Shown here piece by piece: positions 1-9,362 of a DNA stretch of 64,000 nucleotides. The stretch is from Companilactobacillus sp. RD055328 (GTDB lineage: Bacteria > Bacillota > Bacilli > Lactobacillales > Lactobacillaceae). The translations under genes and the position numbers were made by a program. Every line of letters begins with the position of its first letter. Within the stretch, counting starts at the first letter, position 1. The stretch spans positions 248,001-312,000 of the forward strand of contig NZ_BQUT01000005.1 of NCBI RefSeq assembly GCF_022835675.1. Reading direction: 5' to 3'. Under the pieces are notes generated by a model that saw only the letters and a program-made list of their open reading frames with translations, was not told the DNA's origin and did not search any database.

Positions 1-1
1 T

Positions 2-130
2 CTTTCTAAGCCAATGACTACACTTCGTGTCTTCCAAGGAGAATGGCCGTTTCTAAGTAGTCTTAATACCGATATGATGGACACTGTAATTTATTTTCAT
101 ACCATTGAAGGTGCTAAATTTTTCAAATAA
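2..130 (+). CDS. 3' end of an unrecognised protein gene (partial)
   Basis: The window opens inside an open frame that runs 42 codons to a TAA and is followed at once by a strong hairpin terminator, which is what the end of a real gene looks like. The visible C-terminus contains FQGEWPFLSSLNT and ends HTIEGAKFFK. It has no hydrophobic segment or motif that I recognise, so I assign no function. It converges on the minus-strand sugar permease gene. The rest of the gene lies to the left of the window. Confidence 0.6.
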   Translation, partial: LSKPMTTLRVFQGEWPFLSSLNTDMMDTVIYFHTIEGAKFFK

Positions 131-160
131 AAAAGAACAATCAAACGATTGTTCTTTTTT
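131..160. terminator. Bidirectional intrinsic terminator
   Basis: A 12-bp stem (AAAAGAACAATC pairing with GATTGTTCTTTT) around an AAAC loop is flanked by A and T runs. It can therefore stop both the plus-strand partial gene and the minus-strand permease gene ending at 172. Confidence 0.85.
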
Positions 161-171
161 ATTAATTATTT

Positions 172-1065
172 TTATTTGATAAAGGCTGTAGCTGAACCGG
201 CTATTACGATTAATAATAATCCAATAATAACTGCAGTCATTTCTTTGTTTGTCTTTTTTTCTTTCAATATATAGATACCACCTAAAGTTGCTACAATAGC
301 ACTCGTTTGTGATAATACAAATCCAGTAGCCATACCATTGACGGATGTTTGCATTGAAATTAATAATGTTAATGCTGCAAAAGCAAAGAAGAAACCACTG
401 ATAATATTCATATATGATGTACGTTCAGCAAATGGTTTTTCTTTGGGAGAGAAAGTAATATATAATCCATAAATTGTCCCAGCTATTGCCATTCCAATTG
501 CTTGTGGTAAAAAGGCATGCATTCCGTCAGCATTAACTGATTGTGGGAATGCTGAATATCCAAGATATCCAATTTCGCCGATTAATAGGAAAATAATACC
601 TTTCATGACTCCTTTTTTAGCGGAACCTGTTTCTTTTTTCTCGCTCCAAGCTGTCAAATATACACCGATAATAATTAAGATCATTGCTGAAAAACCGATT
701 AATTTAGCCTGTGATGTTGCCCAACTTCCTCTGAATAGTACTGCAAACAATGAAGCACCTATCAATTGAAAACCTGTTGTAATCGGCATTGTTCTTGAAA
801 CGCCCATAAGCGTAAAAACATAAAAAGTAATGATTTGAGCAGTTGCCCAACAAGCACCGGATATAATACTAAAAACTAAAGTTTTTGTATCATTTGGAAA
901 CCAAGCACCAGTAAACATCGCCGTAATAACGGCAAAAACAAGTGTTCCATACGTAGTTCCGATAATTTGGTTAACTGGCTTACCACCAATTTTTCCTACT
1001 AATACTGGGAAAATACCCCAGCCAATCATTGGCATTAAACCAATTAAAATATTCCCAAAGTTCAT
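172..1065 (-). CDS. GRP-family sugar uptake permease
   Basis: This 297-aa integral membrane protein has about ten hydrophobic segments across its whole length. It opens with a first helix containing LIGLMPMIGWGIFPVL and a following GGKPVNQIIGTTYG loop. Those features and the length match the glucose/ribose porter (GRP) family of the drug/metabolite transporter superfamily (GlcU, RbsU). Members import sugars such as glucose or ribose without ATP hydrolysis. The substrate cannot be told from sequence, so no symbol is given. It begins with ATG and stands alone, with terminators on both sides and no adjoining sugar-kinase gene that would hint at the substrate. Confidence 0.85.
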   Translation of the reverse strand: MNFGNILIGLMPMIGWGIFPVLVGKIGGKPVNQIIGTTYGTLVFAVITAMFTGAWFPNDTKTLVFSIISGACWATAQIITFYVFTLMGVSRTMPITTGFQLIGASLFAVLFRGSWATSQAKLIGFSAMILIIIGVYLTAWSEKKETGSAKKGVMKGIIFLLIGEIGYLGYSAFPQSVNADGMHAFLPQAIGMAIAGTIYGLYITFSPKEKPFAERTSYMNIISGFFFAFAALTLLISMQTSVNGMATGFVLSQTSAIVATLGGIYILKEKKTNKEMTAVIIGLLLIVIAGSATAFIK

Positions 1066-1094
1066 ACTATCAACCTATCCTTTTATCAAAAATA

Positions 1095-1120
1095 AAAAGA
1101 TGGACTCAAATCCATCTTTT
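1095..1120 (-). terminator. Intrinsic terminator after ppaC
   Basis: A 10-bp stem (AAAAGATGGA/TCCATCTTTT) with a 6-nt loop is followed on the minus strand by TTTTTATTTTT. It lies 50 bases beyond the ppaC stop. Confidence 0.85.
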
Positions 1121-1170
1121 AACGTAATTCTATTATATTGGTCTGTACCAGTTTTTTCAATAACTCTTAA

Positions 1171-2094
1171 CTAAAAGTTAGCATTTAATTGTGGTACAAC
1201 TTGCTTCTTACGTGAAACAACACCAGGAAGAAGTGCAATATTATCGACAAGTTTTTGATCAAAAGTTTTTTCAAATACAGAAACTGATTCATCATCACCT
1301 AAAACGATTGCCTTGGTATCACTTGTAAGAATATTAGTTATCAAAAGAATAAATAGATTTTCGTTTTCAGCAGACATTTCAGCCTTAATTGCTTCTTCGA
1401 ATTCTGCTTTTCTTTGTAATGTTTCGTCTAAATCAACAGTATTAATTTGATCAATACGGATTGATTTGTTGTTCATATCGAATGTTTTAGCATCCATTTC
1501 AATTAACTCTTTAGCTGATTTACTTGCTAAATTAGTACCAGCCTTTAACATCTCTAGACCATATGATTCATAGTCTAATCCAGCTGTTTTAGATAGGCTC
1601 TTAAGCGCTGCTTCATCTTCATTAGTTGTTGTTGGTGATTTTAGTAATAAAGTATCAGAGATAATAGCTGACATCATTAATCCAGCAAGTGTTGCTGGAA
1701 TTTCTATTCTTGCTTGATTCATTAATTTCCAAATAATTGTACTTGTAGATCCAAGTGGTTCTGCGTGATAGAATAGTGGATTTGCAGTTTCAAAATTAGC
1801 TATTCTATGGTGATCAATAACATTTGTGATTTCAACATCACTAATATTATCAACACTTTGTTTAGGTTCATTATGATCAACTAACATAACTTGTTTTGTA
1901 TCTGCTGAACTAATGATACGTGGGTAGTCATAATTAAAGTGATTAAAAACAAATTTTGTTTCTTCATTTGGTTCCCCTAAAGCAACAGCCTCAGTATCCT
2001 TACCACTTTCATTCATCATATATGAATATGCAATTGCTGCAATTATAGCATCTGTATCTGGATTTTTGTGTCCAAAAATTAGTTCCTTAGTCAT
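1171..2094 (-). CDS. ppaC: Manganese-dependent inorganic pyrophosphatase
   Basis: This cytosolic family II pyrophosphatase hydrolyses the PPi released by biosynthetic reactions to two phosphates and uses Mn2+. The 307-aa length is typical. The DHH-family signatures are present: HKNPDTDA at residues 9-16, LVDHNE near 71-76 and the DHH triad at 94-96. The C-terminal DHHA2 substrate domain ends in a conserved-looking GVVSRKKQVVPQL with the basic SRKKQ phosphate-binding motif. It starts with ATG behind a GGAGG Shine-Dalgarno sequence. It lies only 17 bases after the LysR gene on the same strand, so the two are probably co-transcribed. Confidence 0.95.
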   Translation of the reverse strand: MTKELIFGHKNPDTDAIIAAIAYSYMMNESGKDTEAVALGEPNEETKFVFNHFNYDYPRIISSADTKQVMLVDHNEPKQSVDNISDVEITNVIDHHRIANFETANPLFYHAEPLGSTSTIIWKLMNQARIEIPATLAGLMMSAIISDTLLLKSPTTTNEDEAALKSLSKTAGLDYESYGLEMLKAGTNLASKSAKELIEMDAKTFDMNNKSIRIDQINTVDLDETLQRKAEFEEAIKAEMSAENENLFILLITNILTSDTKAIVLGDDESVSVFEKTFDQKLVDNIALLPGVVSRKKQVVPQLNANF

Positions 2095-2111
2095 TAAACT
2101 CTGCCTCCAAA

Positions 2112-3080
2112 TTAAATTGTTTTTGTTTCTCTTAAACGTGTTAAATAATCTTTTTCATGTAGATATCTATCCCAAATACCAAAGAAATTCTTAATACGAG
2201 GAATTTGATCTTTGTCTTTTCGATAGACAAAAGCCATTTCGCTACTAATATTAGGATCAAAATGAGCCTGATATCCCTTCATATTATCTAGGTTTGCCGT
2301 TACAAAACTGGTTGGTAAAGCTGCATATGAACCAGTATTGTTAGCAAATCTAAGAATTTGGTATGGCGAAGAGAATCTTGCGCTAGCTTTAGGAACATCA
2401 ATTAATTCATTCTTGTATTTTTCTTGGATCAATTCGTTCAAGTAGTAACTCTTAACATAGCCAACCCAATCATTATCAAGCGTATCTTTTAATTTAATCT
2501 TTTTCTTTTCAGCTAAATTATCATTGCTATGAATGAAGAGCATGTCATCATCAATAATCTTTTTGATTTTGTATGGTTTCCAGTTTTTAATATTTTCATC
2601 AGGAAGATACATTATCGCTAAGTCTATTTTATTGTTTTCTAAGCGTTCCCAGATATCTCTTCTTGTTAGTAAGTAGACATCAATTTTAACTTCCGGAACT
2701 TCTTTGAAATGATGAGTAACGAATTCTTCAATAACTGAATCTTCCATTGATGCCAAAACACCGATAGAAATTCGACCACTTGTCGCAGTAGTTGAGTGTT
2801 GTATTTCATCACGAGCTACATGAATTTTTTCCAAAATCTCAGTTGCCATTTTTAACAGAGTATTACCGGCATCTGTTAGCTGTATTTTCTTACCAACAGA
2901 ATAAAATAACGGTGCGCCTACTGATTTTTCAAGCTTTTTGATTTGTTGTGTTAACGCGGGTTGAGTGATTCCTAATAACTGCGCTGTTTGCGTATAACTT
3001 AAAGATTTAGTCAAATCAACAAAGTATGTTAAAGCTTTTGATGTGAAAATATCAGATTTTGTACCTTTTTCTTTAGTCAT
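2112..3080 (-). CDS. LysR-family transcriptional regulator
   Basis: This 322-aa LysR-type regulator has an N-terminal winged helix-turn-helix (about residues 15-75, with SYTQTAQLLGITQPALTQQI) and a C-terminal periplasmic-binding-like effector domain. I prefer the ATG at 3080 over the TTG at 3083, because AGGAG sits 7-8 bases before the ATG. The gene precedes ppaC and is probably co-transcribed with it. Unusually for this family there is no divergent target gene, so it may control itself and ppaC. A 17-bp palindrome overlaps its likely transcription start. The effector is unknown. Confidence 0.85.
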   Translation of the reverse strand: MTKEKGTKSDIFTSKALTYFVDLTKSLSYTQTAQLLGITQPALTQQIKKLEKSVGAPLFYSVGKKIQLTDAGNTLLKMATEILEKIHVARDEIQHSTTATSGRISIGVLASMEDSVIEEFVTHHFKEVPEVKIDVYLLTRRDIWERLENNKIDLAIMYLPDENIKNWKPYKIKKIIDDDMLFIHSNDNLAEKKKIKLKDTLDNDWVGYVKSYYLNELIQEKYKNELIDVPKASARFSSPYQILRFANNTGSYAALPTSFVTANLDNMKGYQAHFDPNISSEMAFVYRKDKDQIPRIKNFFGIWDRYLHEKDYLTRLRETKTI

Positions 3081-3106
3081 CAAAATTCTCCTTTAAGGAA
3101 ATGGTT

Positions 3107-3133
3107 AGTTATTCAATATAACTTATTATAACA
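3107..3133 (-). promoter_or_regulatory. Candidate lysR promoter and operator
   Basis: On the minus strand an extended -10 (TGTTATAAT, positions 3125-3133) lies 45 bases before the lysR start. Just downstream, at 3107-3123, is a perfect interrupted palindrome, AGTTAT-TCAAT-ATAACT, which contains the T-N11-A dyad typical of LysR boxes. Its position over the expected start point suggests autorepression. No good -35 is visible. The operator role is inference. Confidence 0.5.
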
Positions 3134-3159
3134 ATTACTTTTTGAATTCGATACTACAA

Positions 3160-5643
3160 TTACTTATCCGTATCAATAATCGGTTCAGCTTCTTGAATAT
3201 CCATTCTTATTGGCATTCCATCAGCTTCAACGTCTAAAATAAACGTTCCATTTGAATAACGATCAACAGTTGAATGATCAGCAATATTAATATCAAAATC
3301 CTTATTGTCATCAGTAATTATACTTAATTGTGCATCTAGAGCAACTAATTGGATTAGTTGAATCTTATGAGCGTTAGATTTTAATTCCCTTAAAGTGATA
3401 ACTCCACGTTTAGCACGCGATGTGACAGGTATTTCTGATAATTTCATTTGTTTATAAGAACCCCGTTGAGTGATTAACGAAATAATTTTTGAACTATCAC
3501 TAATATCATTAATCATGAAATCAACAATATAATCTTCATCTTTAAGATTTACAAACTTCACTCCCGCTGCCTTAGCTCCAACAATTGGGACTTCATCTAG
3601 ATTAAATGCCAAGGCATATGAATTGCGAGTAAAGGCATAAATTAATTGATCTTTTTGATCGAAATTCAAATAATATGCATGTAGCATTTCTGAATTTTCA
3701 TTATGCATCTTCATAGCAGTGATTGCTTTAGATTTATATGTTCTACCAGGTTCTAAGTCTTTAAATAATACTTGTTTAACGTAACTATCATTTGTCCCAA
3801 ATACAAAACTACCCTTCTCATCTAATGACTTAAATGCTTTAACAGATATAACTTTTTCATCATTAGCAAGTCCAACTTCTTGAGATAAGTGAGCTCCTGT
3901 ATCTTTCCAACGACTATCAATAATTTCATGCACAGGACGATAAACCAGATTACCCTTATTAGTAAACATGAAGATATGATCTAGTGTATCAGTCTCAGCA
4001 TCAAAAATAGGATAATCTTCGGCTTTCAGACCATTATCACCACTATCAGAGGCTGTATATGAACGAACAGAACTACGTTTCATATAACCATCATGACTAA
4101 CAAGTACACGAACTTTTTCATGAGGAATAATAGCACTTTTGTCTATTTCAATTGTCTGTACTTCATTTTCAATTTTTGTTAGACGTTTACTACTATAATT
4201 TTTACGAATTTCTTGCAATTCTTTTTTAATTACATTCATCAAAGTATTTTTATCATTCAAGATCTTTGATAGTAACTCGATTTGTTCATTAAGTTCTTTA
4301 TCTTCTTTTTGAAGGTCTGTGACATCAGTATTTGTTAATCGATAAAGTTGTAATGAAACAATGGCTTCAGCTTGTTCAACAGTAAAATCAAATTGCTTAA
4401 CTAAATTATCTTTAGCATTTGATTTATTTTCACTAGCTCTGATTGCTTTAATTACGTCATCTAGAATTGATAGTGCTTTAATAAGTCCTTGAACAATATG
4501 TAATCGCTTAGTAGCTTTATCTAATTCAAAATTACTACGGCGAACAATAACATCTTCTTGATGTTTGATATATGCTTTTAAAATTTGAATAATTCCAACT
4601 TGTTGAGGTCGCATATCATCAATTGCAACCATATTGAAATTATAAGAAATTTGTAGGTCAGTATTTTTGAATAAGTAATTCAAAATACCTTCAGCATCAG
4701 TATCTTTCTTTAATTCGATTACAATCGAAAGACCATTTCTATCAGATTCATCTCGAACTTCTGAAATACCTTCAACTTTTTTAAGCACTCGCATATCATC
4801 AATTTTTTTGACTAATACAGCTTTATTAACTTCATATGGAATTTCAGATATTTCAATCTGACTCTTATGTCCGCGTAATGGTACTATTTCAGTTTTTGAT
4901 CGAAGAACTACTTTACCACGACCAGTTTCATAAGCTTTTTTGATTCCATCTTTACCTTGAAGAATTCCACCAGTTGGAAAATCTGGGCCTTTAATAATCG
5001 ACATCATCTTCTTCAAGCTAGTTTCTGGGTCATCAATTAATTGAATAGTTCCATCAATTACTTCAGTTAGGTTATGAGGTGGTATTTCAGTGGCATATCC
5101 TGAAGAAATACCAGTTGCGCCGTTAACTAATAAATTGGGGAACTTAGCTGGTAGAACTGTTGGTTCTTCAGCTGTATCATCAAAATTTAAAACCATATCA
5201 ACGGTTTCTTTATTGATATCTTTCAACATTTCGCCAGCAATTTTACTTAAACGAGCTTCTGTATAACGCATCGCAGCAGGCGGATCACCGTCCATTGATC
5301 CATTATTACCATGCATTTCAATTAATGGTTCACGTAATTTCCAATTTTGACTTAAACGCACCATGGCTTCATAAATTGAACTATCACCATGAGGATGAAA
5401 ATTACCCATTACATTACCAACAGATTTTGCTGACTTTCTGAAACCTTTATCGAAAGTATTCCCATCAAGGTTCATCGCATACAAAATACGACGTTGCACC
5501 GGTTTTAATCCATCTCGGATATCAGGAAGCGCACGTTCTTGAATAATATATTTTGAATATCTACCAAATCTATCGCCCATGATATCTTCAAGCGATAGTT
5601 CTTGAATTTTTGAATTATCTTTTGTTTTTTCCAAAATTTTCAC
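3160..5643 (-). CDS. parC: DNA topoisomerase IV subunit A
   Basis: This 827-aa subunit breaks and rejoins DNA in topoisomerase IV, which decatenates daughter chromosomes. The catalytic tyrosine is Tyr127 in [11 protein letters not shown]. The quinolone-determining region [14 protein letters not shown] (residues 83-96) keeps the wild-type Ser88 and Glu92. The C-terminal half carries the beta-pinwheel DNA-wrapping repeats. The start is a GTG at 5643, eight bases after the parE stop, and the N-terminus ([20 protein letters not shown]) aligns with known ParC starts. The frame and operon order (parE then parC) leave little doubt. GyrA is excluded by the pairing with parE beside plsY, as in other Firmicutes. 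Confidence 0.96.
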   Translation of the reverse strand: MKILEKTKDNSKIQELSLEDIMGDRFGRYSKYIIQERALPDIRDGLKPVQRRILYAMNLDGNTFDKGFRKSAKSVGNVMGNFHPHGDSSIYEAMVRLSQNWKLREPLIEMHGNNGSMDGDPPAAMRYTEARLSKIAGEMLKDINKETVDMVLNFDDTAEEPTVLPAKFPNLLVNGATGISSGYATEIPPHNLTEVIDGTIQLIDDPETSLKKMMSIIKGPDFPTGGILQGKDGIKKAYETGRGKVVLRSKTEIVPLRGHKSQIEISEIPYEVNKAVLVKKIDDMRVLKKVEGISEVRDESDRNGLSIVIELKKDTDAEGILNYLFKNTDLQISYNFNMVAIDDMRPQQVGIIQILKAYIKHQEDVIVRRSNFELDKATKRLHIVQGLIKALSILDDVIKAIRASENKSNAKDNLVKQFDFTVEQAEAIVSLQLYRLTNTDVTDLQKEDKELNEQIELLSKILNDKNTLMNVIKKELQEIRKNYSSKRLTKIENEVQTIEIDKSAIIPHEKVRVLVSHDGYMKRSSVRSYTASDSGDNGLKAEDYPIFDAETDTLDHIFMFTNKGNLVYRPVHEIIDSRWKDTGAHLSQEVGLANDEKVISVKAFKSLDEKGSFVFGTNDSYVKQVLFKDLEPGRTYKSKAITAMKMHNENSEMLHAYYLNFDQKDQLIYAFTRNSYALAFNLDEVPIVGAKAAGVKFVNLKDEDYIVDFMINDISDSSKIISLITQRGSYKQMKLSEIPVTSRAKRGVITLRELKSNAHKIQLIQLVALDAQLSIITDDNKDFDINIADHSTVDRYSNGTFILDVEADGMPIRMDIQEAEPIIDTDK

Positions 5644-5651
5644 TCACTTTT

Positions 5652-7712
5652 TTATATGTCGAGATCTAAAGAAATTTGAGTCTCTGAGTCATCATCAGTA
5701 GCTTGTTTTAACAAATCATCAACTACTTCTTCTTTTTTTGATACTGGTTCGTCTTTGTCTGTATTAGTGGTATCAAGGATACTACCGTCTTCTTCTAATG
5801 TGAAACGAACATTATCTTCAATCCAAGTTCTTCTTGGTGCAACTTTATCGCCCATTAGAGTTGTAACACGTCTTTCAGCTAAAGCAGCATCTTCGATAAT
5901 AACTTTAATCAAAGTTCTATTATTAGGATCCATTGTTGTTTCCCATAATTGATCAGCATTCATTTCTCCAAGACCTTTGAATCGTTGTAATGAATAACCT
6001 TTACCGATAACTTCAGTCTTTTCAGTTAATTCATCATCCGTCCACGCATACTCAACTTTTTGTTTAGCTCCACTACCTTTTTGTAATTTATATAGCGGTG
6101 GTAAAGCAATATACACTTTGCCAGCTTCAACAAGAGGTCTCATATATCTATAGAAAAATGTTAATAGTAATGTTTGAATATGAGCACCATCAGTATCCGC
6201 ATCGGTCATAATAATGATTTTGTCATAATTACTATCTTCAACGTTAAATTCAGCTCCAACGCCAGCACCTATTGTATAAATCATGGTATTAATTTCTTCG
6301 TTTTTTAAAATATCATCAAGCTTAGCTTTTTGAGTATTTAAAACCTTACCTCGTAAAGGCAAGATAGCTTGAAACTTACGATCTCTACCTTGTTTTGCTG
6401 AACCTCCGGCTGAATCACCCTCAACTAGATATAATTCATTCTTTGATGAATCTTTTGATTGAGCAGGTGTTAATTTACCTGATAGAAGTCCATCGTTTTT
6501 CTTTTTCTTTTTATCATTACGACTATTTTCACGAGCTTTACGAGCAGCTTCACGAGCTTCTCTAGCTTTAACGGCCTTTTTAACAAGAGTTTGTGCAAAT
6601 TCACCATTCTCCATCAAAAAGAAATTCATTTGCTCATATACTAAGTTATCAACAGCTGATCGTGCTTCTGTTGTACCTAACTTACCTTTAGTTTGACCTT
6701 CAAACTGTAGTAATTCTTCAGGTATTCTAACAGATAGAACGGCACTGATACCTTCACGTACATCACTACCTTCAAGGTTCTTACTATTTTCTTTAAGTAA
6801 GCCAACTTTGCGCGCATATTCGTTAAACGCTTTTGTTAACCCTGACTTCATACCAGCTTCATGCGTACCACCATCACCAGTTCGAACATTATTTACAAAA
6901 GAAATTATGTTTTCTGAATAACCATCGTTATATTGAGCCGAAAATTCTACTTCAATTTCTTGATTTTCACCTTCAAAATAAATCACGTTACCTAGAGTAT
7001 CTTTACCCTCATTTAGGTATTTAACAAAAGATTGAATACCATCTTCAAACAAGAATACTTCTTGACGTTCTTTACCAGAACGTTTATCCGTCATGGTGAA
7101 CTTAACACCTTTAAGTAAGAAAGCCGATTCTCTTATACGTTCAGCCAGTGTTTCGTAGTTGAATTTTGTAGTAGAGAATATTGATGCATCAGGCTTAAAT
7201 GAAATTGTAGTTCCATTAGGCTCTTTAGTTGTTCCAGTTTTTTCTAGCGTTCCTACAGGATGTCCACCGTTTTCAAATCGTTCTTCAAAAACTTCGCGGT
7301 CACGAACAACACGAACAGTCATCCATTCAGATAAAGCATTAACAACTGAAGATCCAACACCATGAAGTCCCCCAGAAGTCTTATAGTTACTCTCAGAGAA
7401 CTTACCACCTGCATGAAGAACAGTTAGGATAACTTCTATTGTTGGCTTTCCAGATACATGCATACCAGTTGGCATACCACGACCATGGTCTTTTACCGTA
7501 ATAGAATTATCTTCGTTAATAGTTAATTCAACATCATTACCGAAGCCTGATAAAGCTTCATCAACTGAGTTATCAATTATTTCATACACCAAATGATGTA
7601 GTCCACGTCCATCAGTAGATCCGATATACATTCCCGGTCTTTTTCTAACCGCATCAAGACCTTCTAAGATTTGGATGGACGAATCATCATAAGATGATTT
7701 TGTGTTTGCCAT
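5652..7712 (-). CDS. parE: DNA topoisomerase IV subunit B
   Basis: This is the ATPase subunit of topoisomerase IV, 686 aa. The GHKL ATP site is visible (DNSVDEALSG, GRGMP, GGLHGVGSSVVNAL), followed by the transducer domain and a TOPRIM domain with EGDSAGGSAKQGRDR and DADTDGAHI, which bind the Mg2+ ions used in cleavage. The ATG has a GAAGGA ribosome site. It is transcribed divergently from plsY through overlapping promoters and leads into parC. An acidic, Asp-rich tail closes the protein. Confidence 0.96.
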   Translation of the reverse strand: MANTKSSYDDSSIQILEGLDAVRKRPGMYIGSTDGRGLHHLVYEIIDNSVDEALSGFGNDVELTINEDNSITVKDHGRGMPTGMHVSGKPTIEVILTVLHAGGKFSESNYKTSGGLHGVGSSVVNALSEWMTVRVVRDREVFEERFENGGHPVGTLEKTGTTKEPNGTTISFKPDASIFSTTKFNYETLAERIRESAFLLKGVKFTMTDKRSGKERQEVFLFEDGIQSFVKYLNEGKDTLGNVIYFEGENQEIEVEFSAQYNDGYSENIISFVNNVRTGDGGTHEAGMKSGLTKAFNEYARKVGLLKENSKNLEGSDVREGISAVLSVRIPEELLQFEGQTKGKLGTTEARSAVDNLVYEQMNFFLMENGEFAQTLVKKAVKAREAREAARKARENSRNDKKKKKNDGLLSGKLTPAQSKDSSKNELYLVEGDSAGGSAKQGRDRKFQAILPLRGKVLNTQKAKLDDILKNEEINTMIYTIGAGVGAEFNVEDSNYDKIIIMTDADTDGAHIQTLLLTFFYRYMRPLVEAGKVYIALPPLYKLQKGSGAKQKVEYAWTDDELTEKTEVIGKGYSLQRFKGLGEMNADQLWETTMDPNNRTLIKVIIEDAALAERRVTTLMGDKVAPRRTWIEDNVRFTLEEDGSILDTTNTDKDEPVSKKEEVVDDLLKQATDDDSETQISLDLDI

Positions 7713-7744
7713 AATAATAATTCCTTCTTTTAAAAATAAACTTT

Positions 7745-7790
7745 TTTCAAATTCGCTAATCTATTCTATAATAGTTAAAGTACTAATCAA
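7745..7790. promoter_or_regulatory. Face-to-face overlapping promoters of parE and plsY
   Basis: For plsY (+), the -10 TATAAT is at 7767-7772 with a weak -35 TTTCAA at 7745-7750 (16-bp spacer). For parE (-), the -10 TAGAAT is at 7763-7768 with -35 TTGATT at 7785-7790 (16-bp spacer). The two -10 boxes overlap by two bases, so the promoters should exclude each other. Confidence 0.55.
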
Positions 7791-7815
7791 ATAGAAAATA
7801 ATAAATGGTGATCAA

Positions 7816-8430
7816 ATGTCAAATTTTTTACTGAGTATAATTTTATCATATCTTGTTGGCTCATTCCCATCTGCTTATGTAATTGGGAAAATATTTTATA
7901 ATAAAAACGTATTAGAACTTGGTAGTAAGAACGTTGGGACCACCAATGCCTACCGAGTACTAGGCCCTATTCCAGCCATATTTACAATGGTGATTGATAT
8001 TCTAAAGGGAACTTTAGGTTCTTTCATGCCTGTCCTTTTAGGTATTGGAGATCGTCATTTTATGTTATATATCGGTTTCGCTGCAGTATTAGGACATTCT
8101 TTTTCAATATTCCTTCGCTTTAAAGGCGGAAAAGCTGTTGCAACTAGTGCAGGAATCCTTCTAGCTTATAACCCACTGTTATTTATAATGGCCTTTGCAA
8201 CTTTTGTTACACTAGTGTTGTTAACAAGCACTGTAAGTTTCTCTAGCCTTACTACTTTAACACTATTATCAATAATTAGTTTGTTCGGACATGATACAAT
8301 CTTTTCTGTCATTGCTATTCTTGTAACAATTTTTATTTTTATAAGACATATTCCAAATATCAAACGATTAATTCATGGAAACGAAAATATATTAAACTTT
8401 GGACTACTACATTATTTAAAAAATAAATAA
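7816..8430 (+). CDS. plsY: Acyl phosphate:glycerol-3-phosphate acyltransferase
   Basis: PlsY is a polytopic membrane enzyme that transfers an acyl group from acyl-phosphate to glycerol-3-phosphate, the first step of phospholipid synthesis. The 204-aa protein shows the three family motifs in order: GSFPSAYVIGK near residue 16, GSKNVGTTNAYRVLG near 36 and GGKAVATSAG near 102. About five membrane helices lie between them. It starts with ATG behind GGTGAT. The divergent arrangement with parE is common in lactobacilli and related cocci. It ends at a terminator shared with the converging epimerase gene. Confidence 0.95.
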   Translation: MSNFLLSIILSYLVGSFPSAYVIGKIFYNKNVLELGSKNVGTTNAYRVLGPIPAIFTMVIDILKGTLGSFMPVLLGIGDRHFMLYIGFAAVLGHSFSIFLRFKGGKAVATSAGILLAYNPLLFIMAFATFVTLVLLTSTVSFSSLTTLTLLSIISLFGHDTIFSVIAILVTIFIFIRHIPNIKRLIHGNENILNFGLLHYLKNK

Positions 8431-8445
8431 TATAGTAACCAAATT

Positions 8446-8472
8446 AAAAAGAGTCCTAATGGACTCTTTTTT
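8446..8472. terminator. Bidirectional terminator between plsY and the epimerase gene
   Basis: A stem of AAAAAGAGTCC with GGACTCTTTTT and a short TAAT-region loop has A and T tracts on its two sides. Its right flank touches the stop codon of the converging epimerase gene. Confidence 0.85.
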
Positions 8473-9353
8473 TATGCTCTAAAAGTAATTGTATAGTTAG
8501 CATTAAACTCATCATTTTGATTGTCTAAATGCTTAATAGCAAATTTCTCTTCAAACTTACCACTTGCATCGACTTTATCAGCTGTTCCCCACCATGGTTC
8601 AATACATACAAATTGTCCATCAGTAGGATATGTTGACCAGAGACCAACAAATTCAGCGTTATCAGATGAAATATCAACCCCTCGAGTGCTTTTATCACTC
8701 TTAATCGAAATTGTATTTGCACCTTCTAGTTCAAAGATTAGAGCATCATCTTTAAATAGCTCACGATTTATTGGAATATTGTTTTCTTTAGTTGAGTAAT
8801 GTTCAGCAGGTTTAATATTAGAATAATCTAATGGAATACGATAGCGTTCAATATCAGGCGAAAGTTCAAAGTAATAATCAGAATACTTCAAGTCTTCTCC
8901 TAGAGGTAATGTGAATCCTGGATGAGCACCAACTGAGAAGTATAGAGTCTTATCACTAGGATTAATTACTTGATAGTTAACAAGGATTGAACGTTTGTCT
9001 AACGTGTAGTTAATATAAAATTCAAATTCAAATGGATATTTAGCTAGTGTCTCAGCTGAACTTTTTAAAACTAGTGAAACAAAATTACCACTTTGTTCAG
9101 CGACTTCAAACTTCATATCACGTGCAAATCCATGTTGTGTCATATGAAATTCTTTATCTTCATACGTAAATTGATCATCTTTTAATTTTCCAACAAATGG
9201 AAATAGTACAGGAGCATGTCGGCCCCATACTTCAGGGTCAGCTTGCCACATGTATTCTGTACCGTCATTATTGTCTTTAACACTAACTAATTCTGCACCA
9301 CTTAAGTTAATTGAAGCTGTTAGATATTCATTTTCTAAACTTATATTATCCAT
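8472..9353 (-). CDS. Aldose 1-epimerase family protein (LacX-like)
   Basis: This 293-aa cytosolic protein of the galactose mutarotase fold would interconvert the alpha and beta anomers of a sugar. The fold's landmarks are visible: the N-terminal GAELVSVKD strand, RHAPVLFPFVG, TQHGFARD with the catalytic-type His, SVGAHPGFTLP with the second His, and CIEPWWG supplying the Glu. The short, LacX-type layout fits better than classical GalM, and the sugar is unknown. It is the last gene of the xerC-hslV-hslU run, nine bases after hslU, where other Firmicutes place codY. Confidence 0.85.
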   Translation of the reverse strand: MDNISLENEYLTASINLSGAELVSVKDNNDGTEYMWQADPEVWGRHAPVLFPFVGKLKDDQFTYEDKEFHMTQHGFARDMKFEVAEQSGNFVSLVLKSSAETLAKYPFEFEFYINYTLDKRSILVNYQVINPSDKTLYFSVGAHPGFTLPLGEDLKYSDYYFELSPDIERYRIPLDYSNIKPAEHYSTKENNIPINRELFKDDALIFELEGANTISIKSDKSTRGVDISSDNAEFVGLWSTYPTDGQFVCIEPWWGTADKVDASGKFEEKFAIKHLDNQNDEFNANYTITFRA

Positions 9354-9362
9354 GTTACTCTC

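Noticed and set aside
6833-7365. Plus-strand open frames of about 65 codons inside parE
   Set aside because: They are antisense to a strongly conserved gene, have no ribosome sites and show no recognisable protein pattern.
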